64,000 bases of DNA, taken from NCBI RefSeq assembly GCF_009674825.1, contig NZ_WKJH01000008.1:62001-126000 (forward strand), given 5' to 3'. The notes below the pieces were generated by a model. The model ran no database searches. It was not told the origin of the DNA and saw nothing but the letters and a program-made list of their open reading frames with translations. The translations under genes and the position numbers were made by a program. Position 1 is the first letter of the stretch. Each line of letters opens with the position of its first letter. Source of the DNA: Maribacter luteus (GTDB lineage: Bacteria > Bacteroidota > Bacteroidia > Flavobacteriales > Flavobacteriaceae). Shown here one piece after another: positions 18,621 through 27,754 of the stretch.

Positions 18621-19628
18621 TCAACAAAAGAAAAAATAGTCGTTCATCGGTGTTCGGTCCAGGCCCTTAAAGAAGGTTTTAATCGCTTCCTGTTCCTTTT
18701 CATTGGCCACCGTAATGATGTTCTGTGGATTTTCAAGTTGGTTCAGAACTTGAAAATGTTGCAGTTTTTTTCCGTAAATATCCTTATTGATCTTTTTAGG
18801 GTTATCGCAGATCCATTCGAAAGAAATATTTTTGGCCAATAGCCTTTTGGCAATGGTCTTTCCTTTGTTCCCGGCACCCCAGACAACTAAAGGCCTGTTC
18901 GCTTCATAATCGAGCTTTAGGAAATAATGCAATTTGATATCCAGAAAATAATTGGCCGCATAGTGTTCACTGGTGCGGGAAGTGCGGTCATCGTAGTCGC
19001 GCCAATGGTGTAAAACCTTGCTGCATGGAATACATTCGAGTTTATTTTCATAAAATCGGAAGGTTAGGTCATAATCCTCGGGATAACGATCGGGTTCAAA
19101 GGCCCCACAACGATTTAAATCTTCCCTAAAAGCCATCCAACAGGGCGAAGGGATTACACATTCTTTATATATTTCGGTGTAATTGCTTCCCTTTGCTGTG
19201 AGTTCGTTCAACCATTTTTCATATCGGGCATACCCGTTACTGATGCCCCGATAGCTAAAATAGGCCACCTGTCCTACCGCCAAATGTCCCATGCCTTTTT
19301 GAAGCAATAGGTTGACCATGGTACCGATCTTATCTAGGGTCATGATATCATCGGAATCCATTCGTGTAATCAGTTCACCGTGGCAATTGTCATATGCTGT
19401 TCGCAAAGCGGCAATGATTCCCGAACCTTGGTTTTTAAGTAAACGTATTCTGGAATCTTTCAAAGCGAAACGATGTACGAGATCGTAACTGTCATCTGAA
19501 GAAGCATCATCAATCGCCAAAACCTCCCAAAAAGGATAATCTTGTTGCAGAATCGATTCTATACATTCCGGCAGGTAGGCTTCGGTATCCTTAAAAGGAA
19601 TCAAGATACTTACAAGGGGTTTTTGCAT
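18621..19628 (-). CDS. Glycosyltransferase family 2 with C-terminal Rossmann-like domain
   Basis: 335 aa. The GT-A domain starts PLVSILIPFKDTEAYLPECI, with DDASSDDS and the metal-binding DSDD in TRMDSDDIM. The last about 90 residues (VVWGAGNKGKTIAKRLL ...) form a nucleotide-binding-like domain with a GxGxxG-type motif, a fusion seen in some Bacteroidota GT2 proteins. Probably cytoplasmic transfer of a sugar onto a surface glycan; donor and acceptor unknown. Stands alone, divergent from the LruC gene. Confidence 0.85.
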   Translation of the reverse strand: MQKPLVSILIPFKDTEAYLPECIESILQQDYPFWEVLAIDDASSDDSYDLVHRFALKDSRIRLLKNQGSGIIAALRTAYDNCHGELITRMDSDDIMTLDKIGTMVNLLLQKGMGHLAVGQVAYFSYRGISNGYARYEKWLNELTAKGSNYTEIYKECVIPSPCWMAFREDLNRCGAFEPDRYPEDYDLTFRFYENKLECIPCSKVLHHWRDYDDRTSRTSEHYAANYFLDIKLHYFLKLDYEANRPLVVWGAGNKGKTIAKRLLAKNISFEWICDNPKKINKDIYGKKLQHFQVLNQLENPQNIITVANEKEQEAIKTFFKGLDRTPMNDYFFFC

Positions 19629-19847
19629 GTCCGCAATTTATGAAAAAACCCTCATTGAAACATTCATTTTGTATTCACCGTACGATAAATTCCATTGGTC
19701 TATAGCAAAGGGCGACTTACCACTTACAAGCAAATTTAATAACGATACGTCTCTAGTTTTGTGGGTAATAACATCCATCTTAAAATAAAAAGTAGGAAAA
19801 TACGTTATAAAAATTCATATTTATCTGATGATCTTAAAACTGTAAAA

Positions 19848-21866
19848 ATGACAACCAAAAATACACTGTATCTTTTCATATTCCTTTTATCGATTCTAAC
19901 GGCTTCTTGCTCAAAAAATGAATTTGAGGAACCGCAAACAGAAGCTGTGGAACCGGAAGAGGAAACGACCGAATTACAGATTACCCAATTGGTGATTCCG
20001 ACCGACTTTGATTTTGCTACCCAACAAAATATTACGGTAACGATCAATGATGCGAGTCCGTATGTGCGTTATGACCTCTATGCCTATAACGATACGGATG
20101 AGGAAAGTGAAGAAGTAACCTTTGAAAATGAAATTGGGGAAACCGTTACAGGCACTGAGTGGCAATTTGATTTATTGAACAGATTGGTGTTCTCAGCTGT
20201 TCCCTATAATGGGAAAATAGAGAAACAAATAGTACTTCCTACCTATTATACCAAGGTTTATATTCGTAGAAAGGAACAAAATAAATATTCATCCGAAGTG
20301 GTATCCGTGGTCAATAACCGTATAGATTATACCCATGTTAATTCATCAGGGAAGACCGCGAAAGCAGGGGTTACGGATTACCTGTATTGTGTGAACGGGG
20401 GAGGCGAGTTGTTCCAGGTAGATCCCTTGGATGGTTCTTATACACCGCTTTCAACCATGCCGATGGGAAGTTATACCGCGGCAATAGATCAAGAGAACAA
20501 GGTATTGTACAGCATAGGTAAAAGTTCCCCTTATCCTTTAATGAAGTATGATATCGCTACCGAGGAATGGAGCACTGTTAATGACTTGGGTTATGGAGGT
20601 CCTCGTTTGGCCTATAATGATGAGGATAGGTTACTTTATTTCTCGGATAACAGTGGTATCCTAAAAATAATAGATCCAATAGAGGGAGTTACACTTTCCT
20701 CATGGGAAATAACAGGCTTGGATAATACTGGTGGAGGGGATTTGGCTTTTGATCCCGAAGGAACCATTTTCATGTGTACTTTTTCAGGATTGTATGAGTT
20801 GGCGCTTACTGATGATAGTTATTACAGTGCCACCCGTATAAGTGCCGATAATCTACCGTTCAACCCTACTTCCATGACTTTTGATTCCAATGATGAGTTG
20901 TGGTTGGCCACATCCAGTTCCGATTCCGATCTGATCATTATGGATACACAGACCGGCGGATGGGAATATAGATATGGGGTAAACGCGACTGGATCGGAAC
21001 CCATTGGGCGGGCCATAAACGACTTAGCCACTTTCAGGGTATTTTCCGAAGATGATAAGTTGGTAGACACCGATGGGGACGGAATCGTTGACGGTGATGA
21101 TGAATTTCCGGATGATGCGGATAAGGCATTTGAATCTTACACACCAAGTAAATATGGTAATGGAACCTTGGCTTTCGAAGACTTATGGCCGTTTCAAGGG
21201 GATTATGATTTTAATGACGTGGCAGTCAATTATAAGGTAATCGCTGTTGAAAATGCCGCAAATGAAGTGGTTCAGGTCAATTTTGAAATAACCTCAAAAG
21301 CCAATGGGGCAGGTTTCACCAACGCATTCGGTATAGAATTCGAGAACTTATCCCCATCGATTATCGCTTCGGTTACGGGGCAGGTACTCAATGAAGGTTA
21401 TATAGATCTGAATGCCAATGGTACAGAGGCCGATCAAGAAAATGCCGTGGTCATATTTTATGATAATAACTATTCCGTCCTTAAACAGGATCTGGTTATT
21501 TCAATTAAATTCACGGAACCCATAGAATCGGGTAAATTAGGTACGGCGCCTTTCAACCCCTTTATTATCGTAGATAAGGATAGGGAGGTTGAGGTTCATC
21601 TACCCTATGCGAAACCTACATCCTTGGCCAAGAATTCTGAAGTGATCGAAGGGAATAATAAGGATACCGATAAAAATTATGTTACCGATACCGGTTTGCC
21701 TTGGGCAATTAATGTGGTACACGATTTTAAGGTGCCAACGGAAAAAACAGCGGTCAATAAGGCTTATAACCATTTTGATACCTGGGCCACATCTGGCGGA
21801 GTGGACAAAGCGGATTGGTACAAAGACAGTGCGGGGTATAGGAATACCTCAAAGCTGGCCGATTAA
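19848..21866 (+). CDS. LruC-domain surface lipoprotein
   Basis: Start set at ATG 19848 (MTTKNTLYLFIFLL), because the lipobox LTASC follows at about residue 20; the longer frame from 19761 would bury the signal peptide. 672 aa. Residues about 160-400 resemble a beta-propeller (repeats such as YCVNGGGELFQVDPLDGSY). Then comes a Ca-binding type sequence DTDGDGIVDGDDEFPDD and the C-terminal LruC domain (LWPFQGDYDFNDVAVNY). Surface lipoproteins of this type are common in Bacteroidota; the ligand is unknown. Confidence 0.85.
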   Translation: MTTKNTLYLFIFLLSILTASCSKNEFEEPQTEAVEPEEETTELQITQLVIPTDFDFATQQNITVTINDASPYVRYDLYAYNDTDEESEEVTFENEIGETVTGTEWQFDLLNRLVFSAVPYNGKIEKQIVLPTYYTKVYIRRKEQNKYSSEVVSVVNNRIDYTHVNSSGKTAKAGVTDYLYCVNGGGELFQVDPLDGSYTPLSTMPMGSYTAAIDQENKVLYSIGKSSPYPLMKYDIATEEWSTVNDLGYGGPRLAYNDEDRLLYFSDNSGILKIIDPIEGVTLSSWEITGLDNTGGGDLAFDPEGTIFMCTFSGLYELALTDDSYYSATRISADNLPFNPTSMTFDSNDELWLATSSSDSDLIIMDTQTGGWEYRYGVNATGSEPIGRAINDLATFRVFSEDDKLVDTDGDGIVDGDDEFPDDADKAFESYTPSKYGNGTLAFEDLWPFQGDYDFNDVAVNYKVIAVENAANEVVQVNFEITSKANGAGFTNAFGIEFENLSPSIIASVTGQVLNEGYIDLNANGTEADQENAVVIFYDNNYSVLKQDLVISIKFTEPIESGKLGTAPFNPFIIVDKDREVEVHLPYAKPTSLAKNSEVIEGNNKDTDKNYVTDTGLPWAINVVHDFKVPTEKTAVNKAYNHFDTWATSGGVDKADWYKDSAGYRNTSKLAD

Positions 21867-21895
21867 AAAACAATCATTTACTATCATTACCAATA

Positions 21896-21927
21896 AACAA
21901 ACCCTGACATATTCGTCAGGGTTTGTT
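21896..21927 (+). terminator. Terminator of the LruC gene
   Basis: 13-bp perfect stem AACAAACCCTGAC / GTCAGGGTTTGTT, followed by CTTTTT. Confidence 0.87.
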
Positions 21928-22052
21928 CTTTTTAATGGTAAGGTATTATTAAAAAAGAAGCGAAATTTTAAGGAAATAAACAGATTCTATGTTTTTATTT
22001 GGGAGATATCCAATATATCTATATATTGCTATATTAGTTAAAAAGAATGTAA

Positions 22053-22280
22053 ATGGACATATTAAAGGAGGCGGCAGAATTTGAGAATGCCAAGATGAGT
22101 AACATGTCTACTAGTGATAGGGTAGAGGCTTCGAGGGAAGCAAAAAGGTTGATTTTGGGTATAAACGAAATATATAAGGAAACCAAAGACCCGGAGCTTA
22201 TGGAAATCATGAAACGATTGACCGCAAAAAAGAAAAAAATAGAAATACGATTGAAGGGAAGACCCGATCAAGTTATTTGA
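22053..22280 (+). CDS. Small hypothetical protein (75 aa)
   Basis: Begins MDILKEAAEFENAKMSNM, highly charged and helical, with no signal peptide; ends RPDQVI. Reasonable coding composition and spacing, no known domain. It stands between the LruC gene and the CE6 gene in the same direction. Possibly a small cytoplasmic regulator or adaptor, but nothing in the sequence proves this. Confidence 0.6.
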   Translation: MDILKEAAEFENAKMSNMSTSDRVEASREAKRLILGINEIYKETKDPELMEIMKRLTAKKKKIEIRLKGRPDQVI

Positions 22281-22436
22281 TTCGTGATGTTCCCTATCTG
22301 GGAAACAGGGGGTGCGCAATTCCCGAATGAACGCACACATAAAATACGGTAAATTCTTATTCACTTTTGACGAAATACCATTAATCTAATGGGTGGTTAT
22401 TGTATATTTTTATAATCCAATTATAAAACCAATATC

Positions 22437-23273
22437 ATGTTTTCACCTATTCAGAGAATAATAGTTTGGATCATACTTTTCTGTGTTTCCCAAATGTTTT
22501 CACAAGACCCTGATTTTCAGATTTATCTTTGTTTTGGACAATCCAATATGGAAGGTTCGGCCACGATAGAGGAACAGGATAAAACGGTGGACGAACGTTT
22601 TGTTATGATGCCTTCGATGGACTGTGAGGAACAGGGGAGGACCATGGGTAATTGGTACCCTGCAGTACCCCCATTGAGTCAATGTTATGTTGGCCTTTCA
22701 CCTGCCGATTATTTTGGGCGTACCATGGTCGAAAAACTTCCCGAGAACAAAAAAGTAGGCGTGATCAGTGTGGCTGTTGGCGGTTGTGATATACGTTTGT
22801 TCGATAAGGACATCTATAAAGAATTTACCCAGACCTACCCCGAAGATTGGTTTCAAGGAAAGATCGCAGGTTATGGAGGCAATCCATACGATCGTTTGAT
22901 CACTTTGGCCAAGCAAGCCCAAAAAGAAGGGGTGATCAAAGGTATATTGCTTCACCAAGGAGAAACCAATACCGATGACGAAAAATGGCCTGCTTACGTG
23001 CAACAGGTATATACCAATATGTTGAACGACCTAGGATTAGAGGCCAGTGAGGTTCCTCTTTTGGCCGGGGAGGTAGTTCATGAGGAACAAGGCGGCAGAT
23101 GTGGCAGAATGAACGCCATAATAGATAAACTGCCCGAAACGGTGCCAACGGCCTACGTTATTCCTTCTAAAGGATGTGCCGTGCGGGAAGACGATATACA
23201 TTTTAACTCAGAAGGTGTTCGCGAAATGGGAAGGCGTTACGCAGCGCAAATGTTGCAGTTAGAGGGCTATTGA
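22437..23273 (+). CDS. Carbohydrate acetylesterase (CE6 / SASA family)
   Basis: 278 aa. Signal peptide residues 1-22 (IIVWIILFCVSQMFSQ). SGNH-type motifs: FGQSNMEG with the nucleophilic Ser, HQGETN and the catalytic Asp-His pair in DDIHFNSEG. This is the sialate/acetylxylan esterase family PF03629 (CAZy CE6), which removes O-acetyl groups from plant or algal polysaccharides in the periplasm or outside. No other polysaccharide genes are adjacent. Followed by a strong terminator. Confidence 0.87.
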   Translation: MFSPIQRIIVWIILFCVSQMFSQDPDFQIYLCFGQSNMEGSATIEEQDKTVDERFVMMPSMDCEEQGRTMGNWYPAVPPLSQCYVGLSPADYFGRTMVEKLPENKKVGVISVAVGGCDIRLFDKDIYKEFTQTYPEDWFQGKIAGYGGNPYDRLITLAKQAQKEGVIKGILLHQGETNTDDEKWPAYVQQVYTNMLNDLGLEASEVPLLAGEVVHEEQGGRCGRMNAIIDKLPETVPTAYVIPSKGCAVREDDIHFNSEGVREMGRRYAAQMLQLEGY

Positions 23274-23301
23274 TATCGATCCTTTTTTGCTAAAAAAATT
23301 C

Positions 23302-23335
23302 AAAAGTCCCACAAACACCTTGTTGTGGGACTTTT
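23302..23335 (+). terminator. Terminator of the CE6 gene
   Basis: 13-bp stem AAAAGTCCCACAA / TTGTGGGACTTTT followed by TTT. Confidence 0.88.
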
Positions 23336-23633
23336 TTTGCTTTTTCTTGAAGTATGCCCAAAGAAATGGATTTACTTGCCAAGCTACTTTTTGATGATAA
23401 CTAGGCCTCCAAGGTTGACAAATGTTTAAGAACCAGTTTTCATGAAATCTTGATTTGGACTATTTTAGAGTAACTGTGTTATAGCGCGTTTTGATGAAGA
23501 AAAGTGCAGGTTTTGGATCAAGGTATTCAATACTTTTTTAGTACAACCTGATTGGTGTACGGAATCAATGGTGGTGTATGGATTTAAAATAGAGAATGGC
23601 AATTTGGTTGACTTTTGGAGACAAGAAGCAGGT
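23336..23633. other. Intergenic, left edge of mobile region
   Basis: Nearly 300 bp without a plausible gene. It lies before the integrase remnant and probably contains further decayed recombinase sequence, but I could not read a continuous frame. Confidence 0.3.
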
Positions 23634-23888
23634 TGATCTCAGTATATTAAGAATAATAGGGTCAAAACCAGGTACAGTCCTTCCCGTGTTCTGAACATTA
23701 TTGTCAATGTGGCAAAAAAAGCGGGGATACATAGAAGGGTTACTCCTCATATGCTAAGGAATGGTTTCGCAACCCATTTGCTTTAGAAAGGTACTGATAT
23801 CAGGCATATTCAATTAGTACTGGGTCACGGGTCTACAAGAACGACCGAAAGATATACCCATGTGGTGGATAGGTCATTTATGAAATAG
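23634..23888 (+). pseudogene. Tyrosine recombinase (XerC/D-like), broken 3' fragment
   Basis: Read in frame from about 23676 (YSPSRVLNIIVNVAKKAG), the sequence gives VTPHMLRNGFATHLL, an in-frame TAG (23784-23786), then KGTDIRHIQLVLGHGS and TERYTHVVDRSFMK before TAG at 23886. The tyrosine-recombinase signature HxxR, the HG of LGHGS and the nucleophilic Tyr (RYTHV) are still visible. The usual HSF after HxLR reads NGF. The N-terminal half is missing. The stop replaces a codon that is Glu in relatives (GAG to TAG). A dead integrase directly before the cassette array. Confidence 0.8.
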
Positions 23889-23943
23889 AAGATTTGTTAT
23901 CTTAGGCGTATAATGTATATATGATCAATGATCATATTCAATT

Positions 23944-24554
23944 GTTGTAGCCAATATGAGAAAACACCTTTTCCAAATATCAATTATCGGATTTCTAATC
24001 CTGATTTCTTGCCAAAAAGAAAAAGAAATCACTATCGAAAATGATGATTTTAAATGGACTATTAATATTCCGAATAACTTTAAAGAAGTTTCGGAAAAGA
24101 ATTGGATTAAGGTTAAGTCAGATGGAATGGAATCATTCGAAAAAGTATCTGCCCAGAAGGTTAAAAAAGAAGATATTGAGAATACTTTATTCGCTTATAA
24201 GAATGGACAATTCCACACTTTGGAATCAAACTATAAAATAATCAATACGACTGAAAATTATATAAAAAGCAATAAAGAACTGAATACTGTGACGTACGAA
24301 TCTTTGAAAAAAGCAATGTCAAATACGGAATTAGATTCTTTATCATCTAAACAAGTGATAAGCGGAATGGAATTTGACACTTTCGAAATTAATTTTGACT
24401 ATCCGAATGGTGAAAGACTTACGACAAAGAGTTTTAGAAGATTGTTTGGAAATAAAAGATTTACAATAAACATAGTTTACAAAGATGAGGCAATCGGAAA
24501 AGAGCTGATTAACTCAATTACAAACTCGAAATTTGAATAAATACTGGCTACAAC
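23944..24554 (+). mobile_element. Cassette-like unit 1
   Basis: Unit begins GTTGTAGCC (23944-23952) and ends GGCTACAAC (24546-24554), exact reverse complements. It contains one gene on the same strand whose ATG is 3 nt after the left end. Same logic as integron cassettes, in which the 5' end matches the R'' arm of the cassette's own 3' site. Confidence 0.6.
23956..24540 (+). CDS. Lipoprotein of unknown function (cassette 1)
   Basis: 194 aa. Lipoprotein signal MRKHLFQISIIGFLILISCQ, then a mostly beta-type sequence with many Lys, Glu, Thr and Asn residues and no known domain. The composition and codon use (AT-rich) differ from the flanking core genes, in keeping with acquired DNA. The ATG lies 3 nt inside the cassette end, so a short leader or none is expected. 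I do not recognise the family. Confidence 0.75.
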   Translation: MRKHLFQISIIGFLILISCQKEKEITIENDDFKWTINIPNNFKEVSEKNWIKVKSDGMESFEKVSAQKVKKEDIENTLFAYKNGQFHTLESNYKIINTTENYIKSNKELNTVTYESLKKAMSNTELDSLSSKQVISGMEFDTFEINFDYPNGERLTTKSFRRLFGNKRFTINIVYKDEAIGKELINSITNSKFE

Positions 24555-24682
24555 ACCGTATTTAATTTATTGCTAGTTCTAGCCTACTTACGAAAATCCT
24601 CTCGGATTTTATATTCGATTTTTATTTGCTAAATTAGGTGTTTAAACCACGCAACATACCATATACAAACACGTTACCACAC
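24546..24682. repeat. Inter-cassette spacer B (137 bp)
   Basis: From GGCTACAAC (end of unit 1) to GTTACCACAC (start of unit 2). Contains ACACCGTATTTAATTTATTGC, GCCTACTTACGAAAATCCTC and CAACATACCATATACAAACACG. From memory such sequence recurs between hypothetical genes of Flavobacteriaceae. AAC and GTT core triplets lie at the two borders. Confidence 0.5.
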
Positions 24683-25102
24683 ATTTGAGAAAACCGAACT
24701 AAATGACAATTTGGACTATATTGTTTATAATTATTGGAGTTTATGTATATCTGACTTATACTAAAATTGAATTTTTAAATTTAAGAACTGGATGCAAAAA
24801 AATATCAGCAGAAGTTGTGGAATATAGAAAAGAAAAAGGACCAATGCGGAATGATTATACGGAATTGGATTACCCTTATGTGAAAATTGATTTAGAAAAC
24901 AAAGAATACACGATTAGAAGACTGAAATACGCTAACAGTATGAATAAACCATTTGCCATTGGGCAAAAAGTTGATGTATTTTGGTATGGAAGCGACCTTT
25001 TGTATTGGAATGCTTATGATAACGGAATTAATAAATATTTGCCTAATAAATGGAATTTACTGAACTGAAAAGCTTGCCGAAAAATAAAAAACGTGTGGCA
25101 AC
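24673..25102 (+). mobile_element. Cassette-like unit 2
   Basis: Left end GTTACCACAC (24673-24682), right end GTGTGGCAAC (25093-25102): complementary at 9 of 10 positions. One gene on the same strand. Confidence 0.58.
24703..25068 (+). CDS. DUF3592-like small membrane protein (cassette 2)
   Basis: 121 aa. One N-terminal helix (IWTILFIIIGVYVYLTY), then a soluble region with TGCKKISAEVVEYRKEKG and YPYVKIDLENKEYTIRR, and then AIGQKVDVFWYG. The layout (N-terminal helix, then a VxGxVVxY-like beta strand and a VxVxY end) resembles DUF3592, a family of membrane-linked proteins without known function. AT-rich like the rest of the array. Confidence 0.65.
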   Translation: MTIWTILFIIIGVYVYLTYTKIEFLNLRTGCKKISAEVVEYRKEKGPMRNDYTELDYPYVKIDLENKEYTIRRLKYANSMNKPFAIGQKVDVFWYGSDLLYWNAYDNGINKYLPNKWNLLN

Positions 25103-25112
25103 ACTGGTAACT

Positions 25113-25458
25113 GTTGCACAAGCCCTTAATTCCTGCATAAACGGATTCATATAAGCCTTCTTAAGGGGCTTTTTTCATTGTGTCCCAGTATTGCAAGGTC
25201 GTTTTCGGGTACCGTACCAGGGTTAAAAAAAGTCGTAGAAGACAATTTTCACCAAATATGCCGAAACAAGCATTCCCGCCCCGCTTTTCGCTCGTTTTCC
25301 AATGAATTTCAGGTATTTCTTCAGGTTGTAGGCGATCGCCAACTGGAAACTCGCGAACAGTTTTTCCTGATAGTCCTTCTTGCCTTGCATACCTAAAGTT
25401 ACGATCCATTTCCAGATCGGCAATGATCCACAATGACTATTTTCTTAACTTGTGCAAC
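25113..25458. mobile_element. Transposase remnant element, copy 1 (346 bp)
   Basis: Bounded by GTTGCACAAG (25113-25122) and CTTGTGCAAC (25449-25458), perfect inverted repeats. On the minus strand it holds the last about 65 codons of a DDE transposase (GKKDYQEKLFASFQLAIAYNLKKY, IGKRAKSGAGM), with a terminator-like AAGCC...GGGGCTT near 25153. Internally deleted insertion-sequence derivative (MITE-like) that occupies the position of a cassette. A related copy with the same deletion endpoints lies at 27755 and a shorter one at 28901. Confidence 0.7.
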
Positions 25459-25519
25459 AGGCACAAAGCCTAAACGTAATGCCCTTCAGGACACTGCGCA
25501 TAGTCAGGTCGTAGTGTTT
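25449..25519. repeat. Inter-cassette spacer C (71 bp)
   Basis: From CTTGTGCAAC to GTAGTGTTT. It shares the core TGCCCTTnnGGAC with spacer D, which is 72 bp long; both are the same class of spacer. Confidence 0.5.
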
Positions 25520-25627
25520 CATTGAATGTAAACTGGAATTGTCGAATTAATAGTTTATATATGCGAATATCTCCTTAAAATTATATTTTATGTAAGAATA
25601 GATAGTTTTTAATCTACTTATATTATG

Positions 25628-25635
25628 TATATTTG
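25628..25635 (+). promoter_or_regulatory. -7 element for the ATPase gene
   Basis: TATATTTG, consensus TAnnTTTG, 24 bp before the ATG at 25659. No clear TTG at -33. Confidence 0.4.
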
Positions 25636-25658
25636 TCATATTAAGATAAAATATAACA

Positions 25659-27101
25659 ATGCTTAACCTTATTCCGACAGAAAAAATTATTGAACGTCTT
25701 CGCTATGAAAACCCATGGTGGATCACCAAAGAGATTCCGAACACTTATAGCTCCATGTCTAGGAGGTTATATTTTGACCTATTTTATCCGTTCGTAACTG
25801 AAAGAAGAATTAAAAGAGCGGTAGTCCTGATGGGACCTAGAAGAGTTGGTAAAACAGTGATGTTATTTCATTGCATTGAAAATTTACTGAAAGAAAAAAC
25901 AAATCCTCACAAATTATTCTTTATTGGAATCGATAATCCTATTTATGTCAATTTAAGTCTAGAAGACATATTAATTCTTTGCAAAGAGTCCTTGAACCTT
26001 GAAAACCTTGATGGTTGTTATGTTTTCTTTGATGAGATACAATATTTGAAAGATTGGGAAAGGCATTTAAAAGTATTGGTTGACTCTTATCCCGAAACTA
26101 AGTTCATTGTTTCTGGCTCAGCGGCAGCTGCATTAAAATGGCATAGCACAGAAAGTGGTGCAGGCAGATTTACTGATTTTTTGCTGCCTCCGTTAACATT
26201 TCAAGAGTACATCCATTTGAAAAAGTTGGATCATTTAATTTTTCAAGGTGATATTCAATACGGAGACAAGGATATACCATATTGTCTAACTCATGACGCC
26301 AAAGCATTAAATAAGGAATTTATTCATTATTTAAATTTTGGAGGCTATCCGGAAGTTGTATTCTCTGATAGAATTCAGAGTGATATGGGTAGGTATGTTA
26401 AAAACGATATTGTGGACAAAGTTCTACTTCGTGATTTGCCTAGTCTATATGGAATCAAAGATGTTCAAGAGTTAAATAGATTTTTCACATATATAGCTTA
26501 TAATACTGGAAATGAATTTTCCTATGAAACTATGTCAAGGGAAAGTGGTATTCTAAAAGATACGCTAAAAAAATATTTGGAATATTTAGAAGCAGCTTTC
26601 CTAATTAAGGTGTTAAATAAGGTTGGCGTCAATGCTAAAAGATTAAAAAGAATAACGAGTTTTAAAGTATATCTTACCAATCCGTCACTCCGTACTGCTC
26701 TATTTTCGCCAATAAGTGAAATTGACCAAGAAATGGGAAACATGGTAGAAACAGCAATTCTTTCGCAATGGATGCATAGAGAACAATTGGATTTAACATA
26801 TGCTAGATGGAAGGACGGAAGACAAGATGGGGAAGTAGATTTGGTTCTAGTTGATGAAAAAAATTATAAACCCGTTTGGGGAGTAGAAATTAAATGGAGT
26901 AATCGATATTTCGATAAGCCTCAAGAATTAAAAAGTTTAATTAAGTTTTGTGATGCAAACAAACTCGATTCCGCTGTTGTAACCTCTATTGATCAAATTG
27001 GCACAAAAGAAGTAAAAGGATTGAAATTTACATATCTTCCTGCTTCAGTCTACGCTTACAATATTGGGGAGATTACACTTAAAATGAAAACTGGTAATTA
27101 A
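25659..27101 (+). CDS. AAA+ ATPase with DUF4143 (cassette 4)
   Basis: 480 aa. Walker A VVLMGPRRVGKTVM near residue 57, Walker B YVFFDEIQYLKDW, sensor-like FIVSGSAAAAL and arginine SGAGRFTDFLLPPLTF: the AAA_14 domain. The C-terminal half (TLKKYLEYLEAAFLI, then SFKVYLTNPSLRTAL, then DGRQDGEVDLVL) is DUF4143, a nuclease-like PD-(D/E)XK fold in which VDLVL and the later EIKW resemble the active-site strand. Such ATPases are found widely in prokaryotes with unknown roles, sometimes in defence islands. Unusually large for a cassette. Confidence 0.85.
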   Translation: MLNLIPTEKIIERLRYENPWWITKEIPNTYSSMSRRLYFDLFYPFVTERRIKRAVVLMGPRRVGKTVMLFHCIENLLKEKTNPHKLFFIGIDNPIYVNLSLEDILILCKESLNLENLDGCYVFFDEIQYLKDWERHLKVLVDSYPETKFIVSGSAAAALKWHSTESGAGRFTDFLLPPLTFQEYIHLKKLDHLIFQGDIQYGDKDIPYCLTHDAKALNKEFIHYLNFGGYPEVVFSDRIQSDMGRYVKNDIVDKVLLRDLPSLYGIKDVQELNRFFTYIAYNTGNEFSYETMSRESGILKDTLKKYLEYLEAAFLIKVLNKVGVNAKRLKRITSFKVYLTNPSLRTALFSPISEIDQEMGNMVETAILSQWMHREQLDLTYARWKDGRQDGEVDLVLVDEKNYKPVWGVEIKWSNRYFDKPQELKSLIKFCDANKLDSAVVTSIDQIGTKEVKGLKFTYLPASVYAYNIGEITLKMKTGN

Positions 27102-27109
27102 CAAAACGA

Positions 27110-27181
27110 AAACACAACAAAATGTATTTTGCATGGCTGCCCTTTGGACTAGCAACAGCACCATACACAACCGTGGGCAAT
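27110..27181. repeat. Inter-cassette spacer D (72 bp)
   Basis: From AAACACAAC to GTGGGCAAT, with ATGTATTTTGCATGGC, CTGCCCTTTGGACTAGC and the end CATACACAACC. Same class as spacer C. Confidence 0.5.
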
Positions 27182-27744
27182 AGGCCGAAAATCGAACTAA
27201 CTTTAAAATTCAGGCAACCATTTAAAAAGATTTTACGTCTATATAAATACAAACGGACTTGAATTGTAAAACTTTAAAGGATATGTTAGAAAACCCGAAA
27301 GTGAATATCAAAATTAAACTTGCTTCTTTATGGGCTTCAGCAACTTTCTGTTATTTATATGGAGATTATTTTGAACTCTACACACCAGGAAAAATAGACA
27401 GTTTACTTTCAGGCGAAAATATTTTAGATAGTCCTACCAAATTATTAATAGCCTCAATGATTTTAGCAATTTCATCGGTAATGGTGGCACTCTCAATTAT
27501 CCTAAAACCAAGAATAAATCGTGTTCTTAATATTGTATTTGGAATATTGTTTACTATAATGATGTTATTCATTGGATTCAATTCAAATACTGAATGGTAT
27601 GGTTTCTATGTGTTTTTAGCATTTTTAGAAAGTATTATTACTGCATTAATTGTTTGGTATGCTTGGAAATGGCCTAAAGAAAAATAAATACTTTAAGGAA
27701 AAAGTTTGAACAAATTAAGAAAAGAATATAAGCTAATTGCCAAC
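27173..27744 (+). mobile_element. Cassette-like unit 5
   Basis: Left end GTGGGCAAT (27173-27181), right end ATTGCCAAC (27736-27744), complementary at 8 of 9 positions. One gene on the same strand. Confidence 0.55.
27283..27687 (+). CDS. Small integral membrane protein (cassette 5)
   Basis: 134 aa from ATG 27283 (MLENPKVNIKIKLASL), preceded by AAAGGAT; a TTG at 27259 would add 8 residues. Three to four membrane helices (LASLWASATFCYLYGDYF, LLIASMILAISSVMVALSI, VFGILFTIMMLFIGFN and the C-terminal FLAFLESIITALIVWYAW). Resembles the DUF6326-type small membrane proteins of Bacteroidota, but I am not sure. No function visible. Confidence 0.7.
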   Translation: MLENPKVNIKIKLASLWASATFCYLYGDYFELYTPGKIDSLLSGENILDSPTKLLIASMILAISSVMVALSIILKPRINRVLNIVFGILFTIMMLFIGFNSNTEWYGFYVFLAFLESIITALIVWYAWKWPKEK

Positions 27745-27754
27745 AAAGGTAACC

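Larger units (their letters stand above)
25511..27118 (+). mobile_element. Cassette-like unit 4 (AAA ATPase)
   Basis: Left end GTAGTGTTT (25511-25519), right end AAACACAAC (27110-27118): complementary at 8 of 9 positions. Carries one large gene with its own promoter. Confidence 0.5.

Noticed and set aside
19761-19847. Longer N-terminus for the LruC protein
   Set aside because: It would place 29 charged residues before the lipoprotein signal; ATG 19848 gives a normal signal peptide.
25161-25433. Small genes on the minus strand in the transposase remnants
   Set aside because: Two different frames show partial similarity to a transposase tail and the 5' part is missing; decayed remnant, not a gene.
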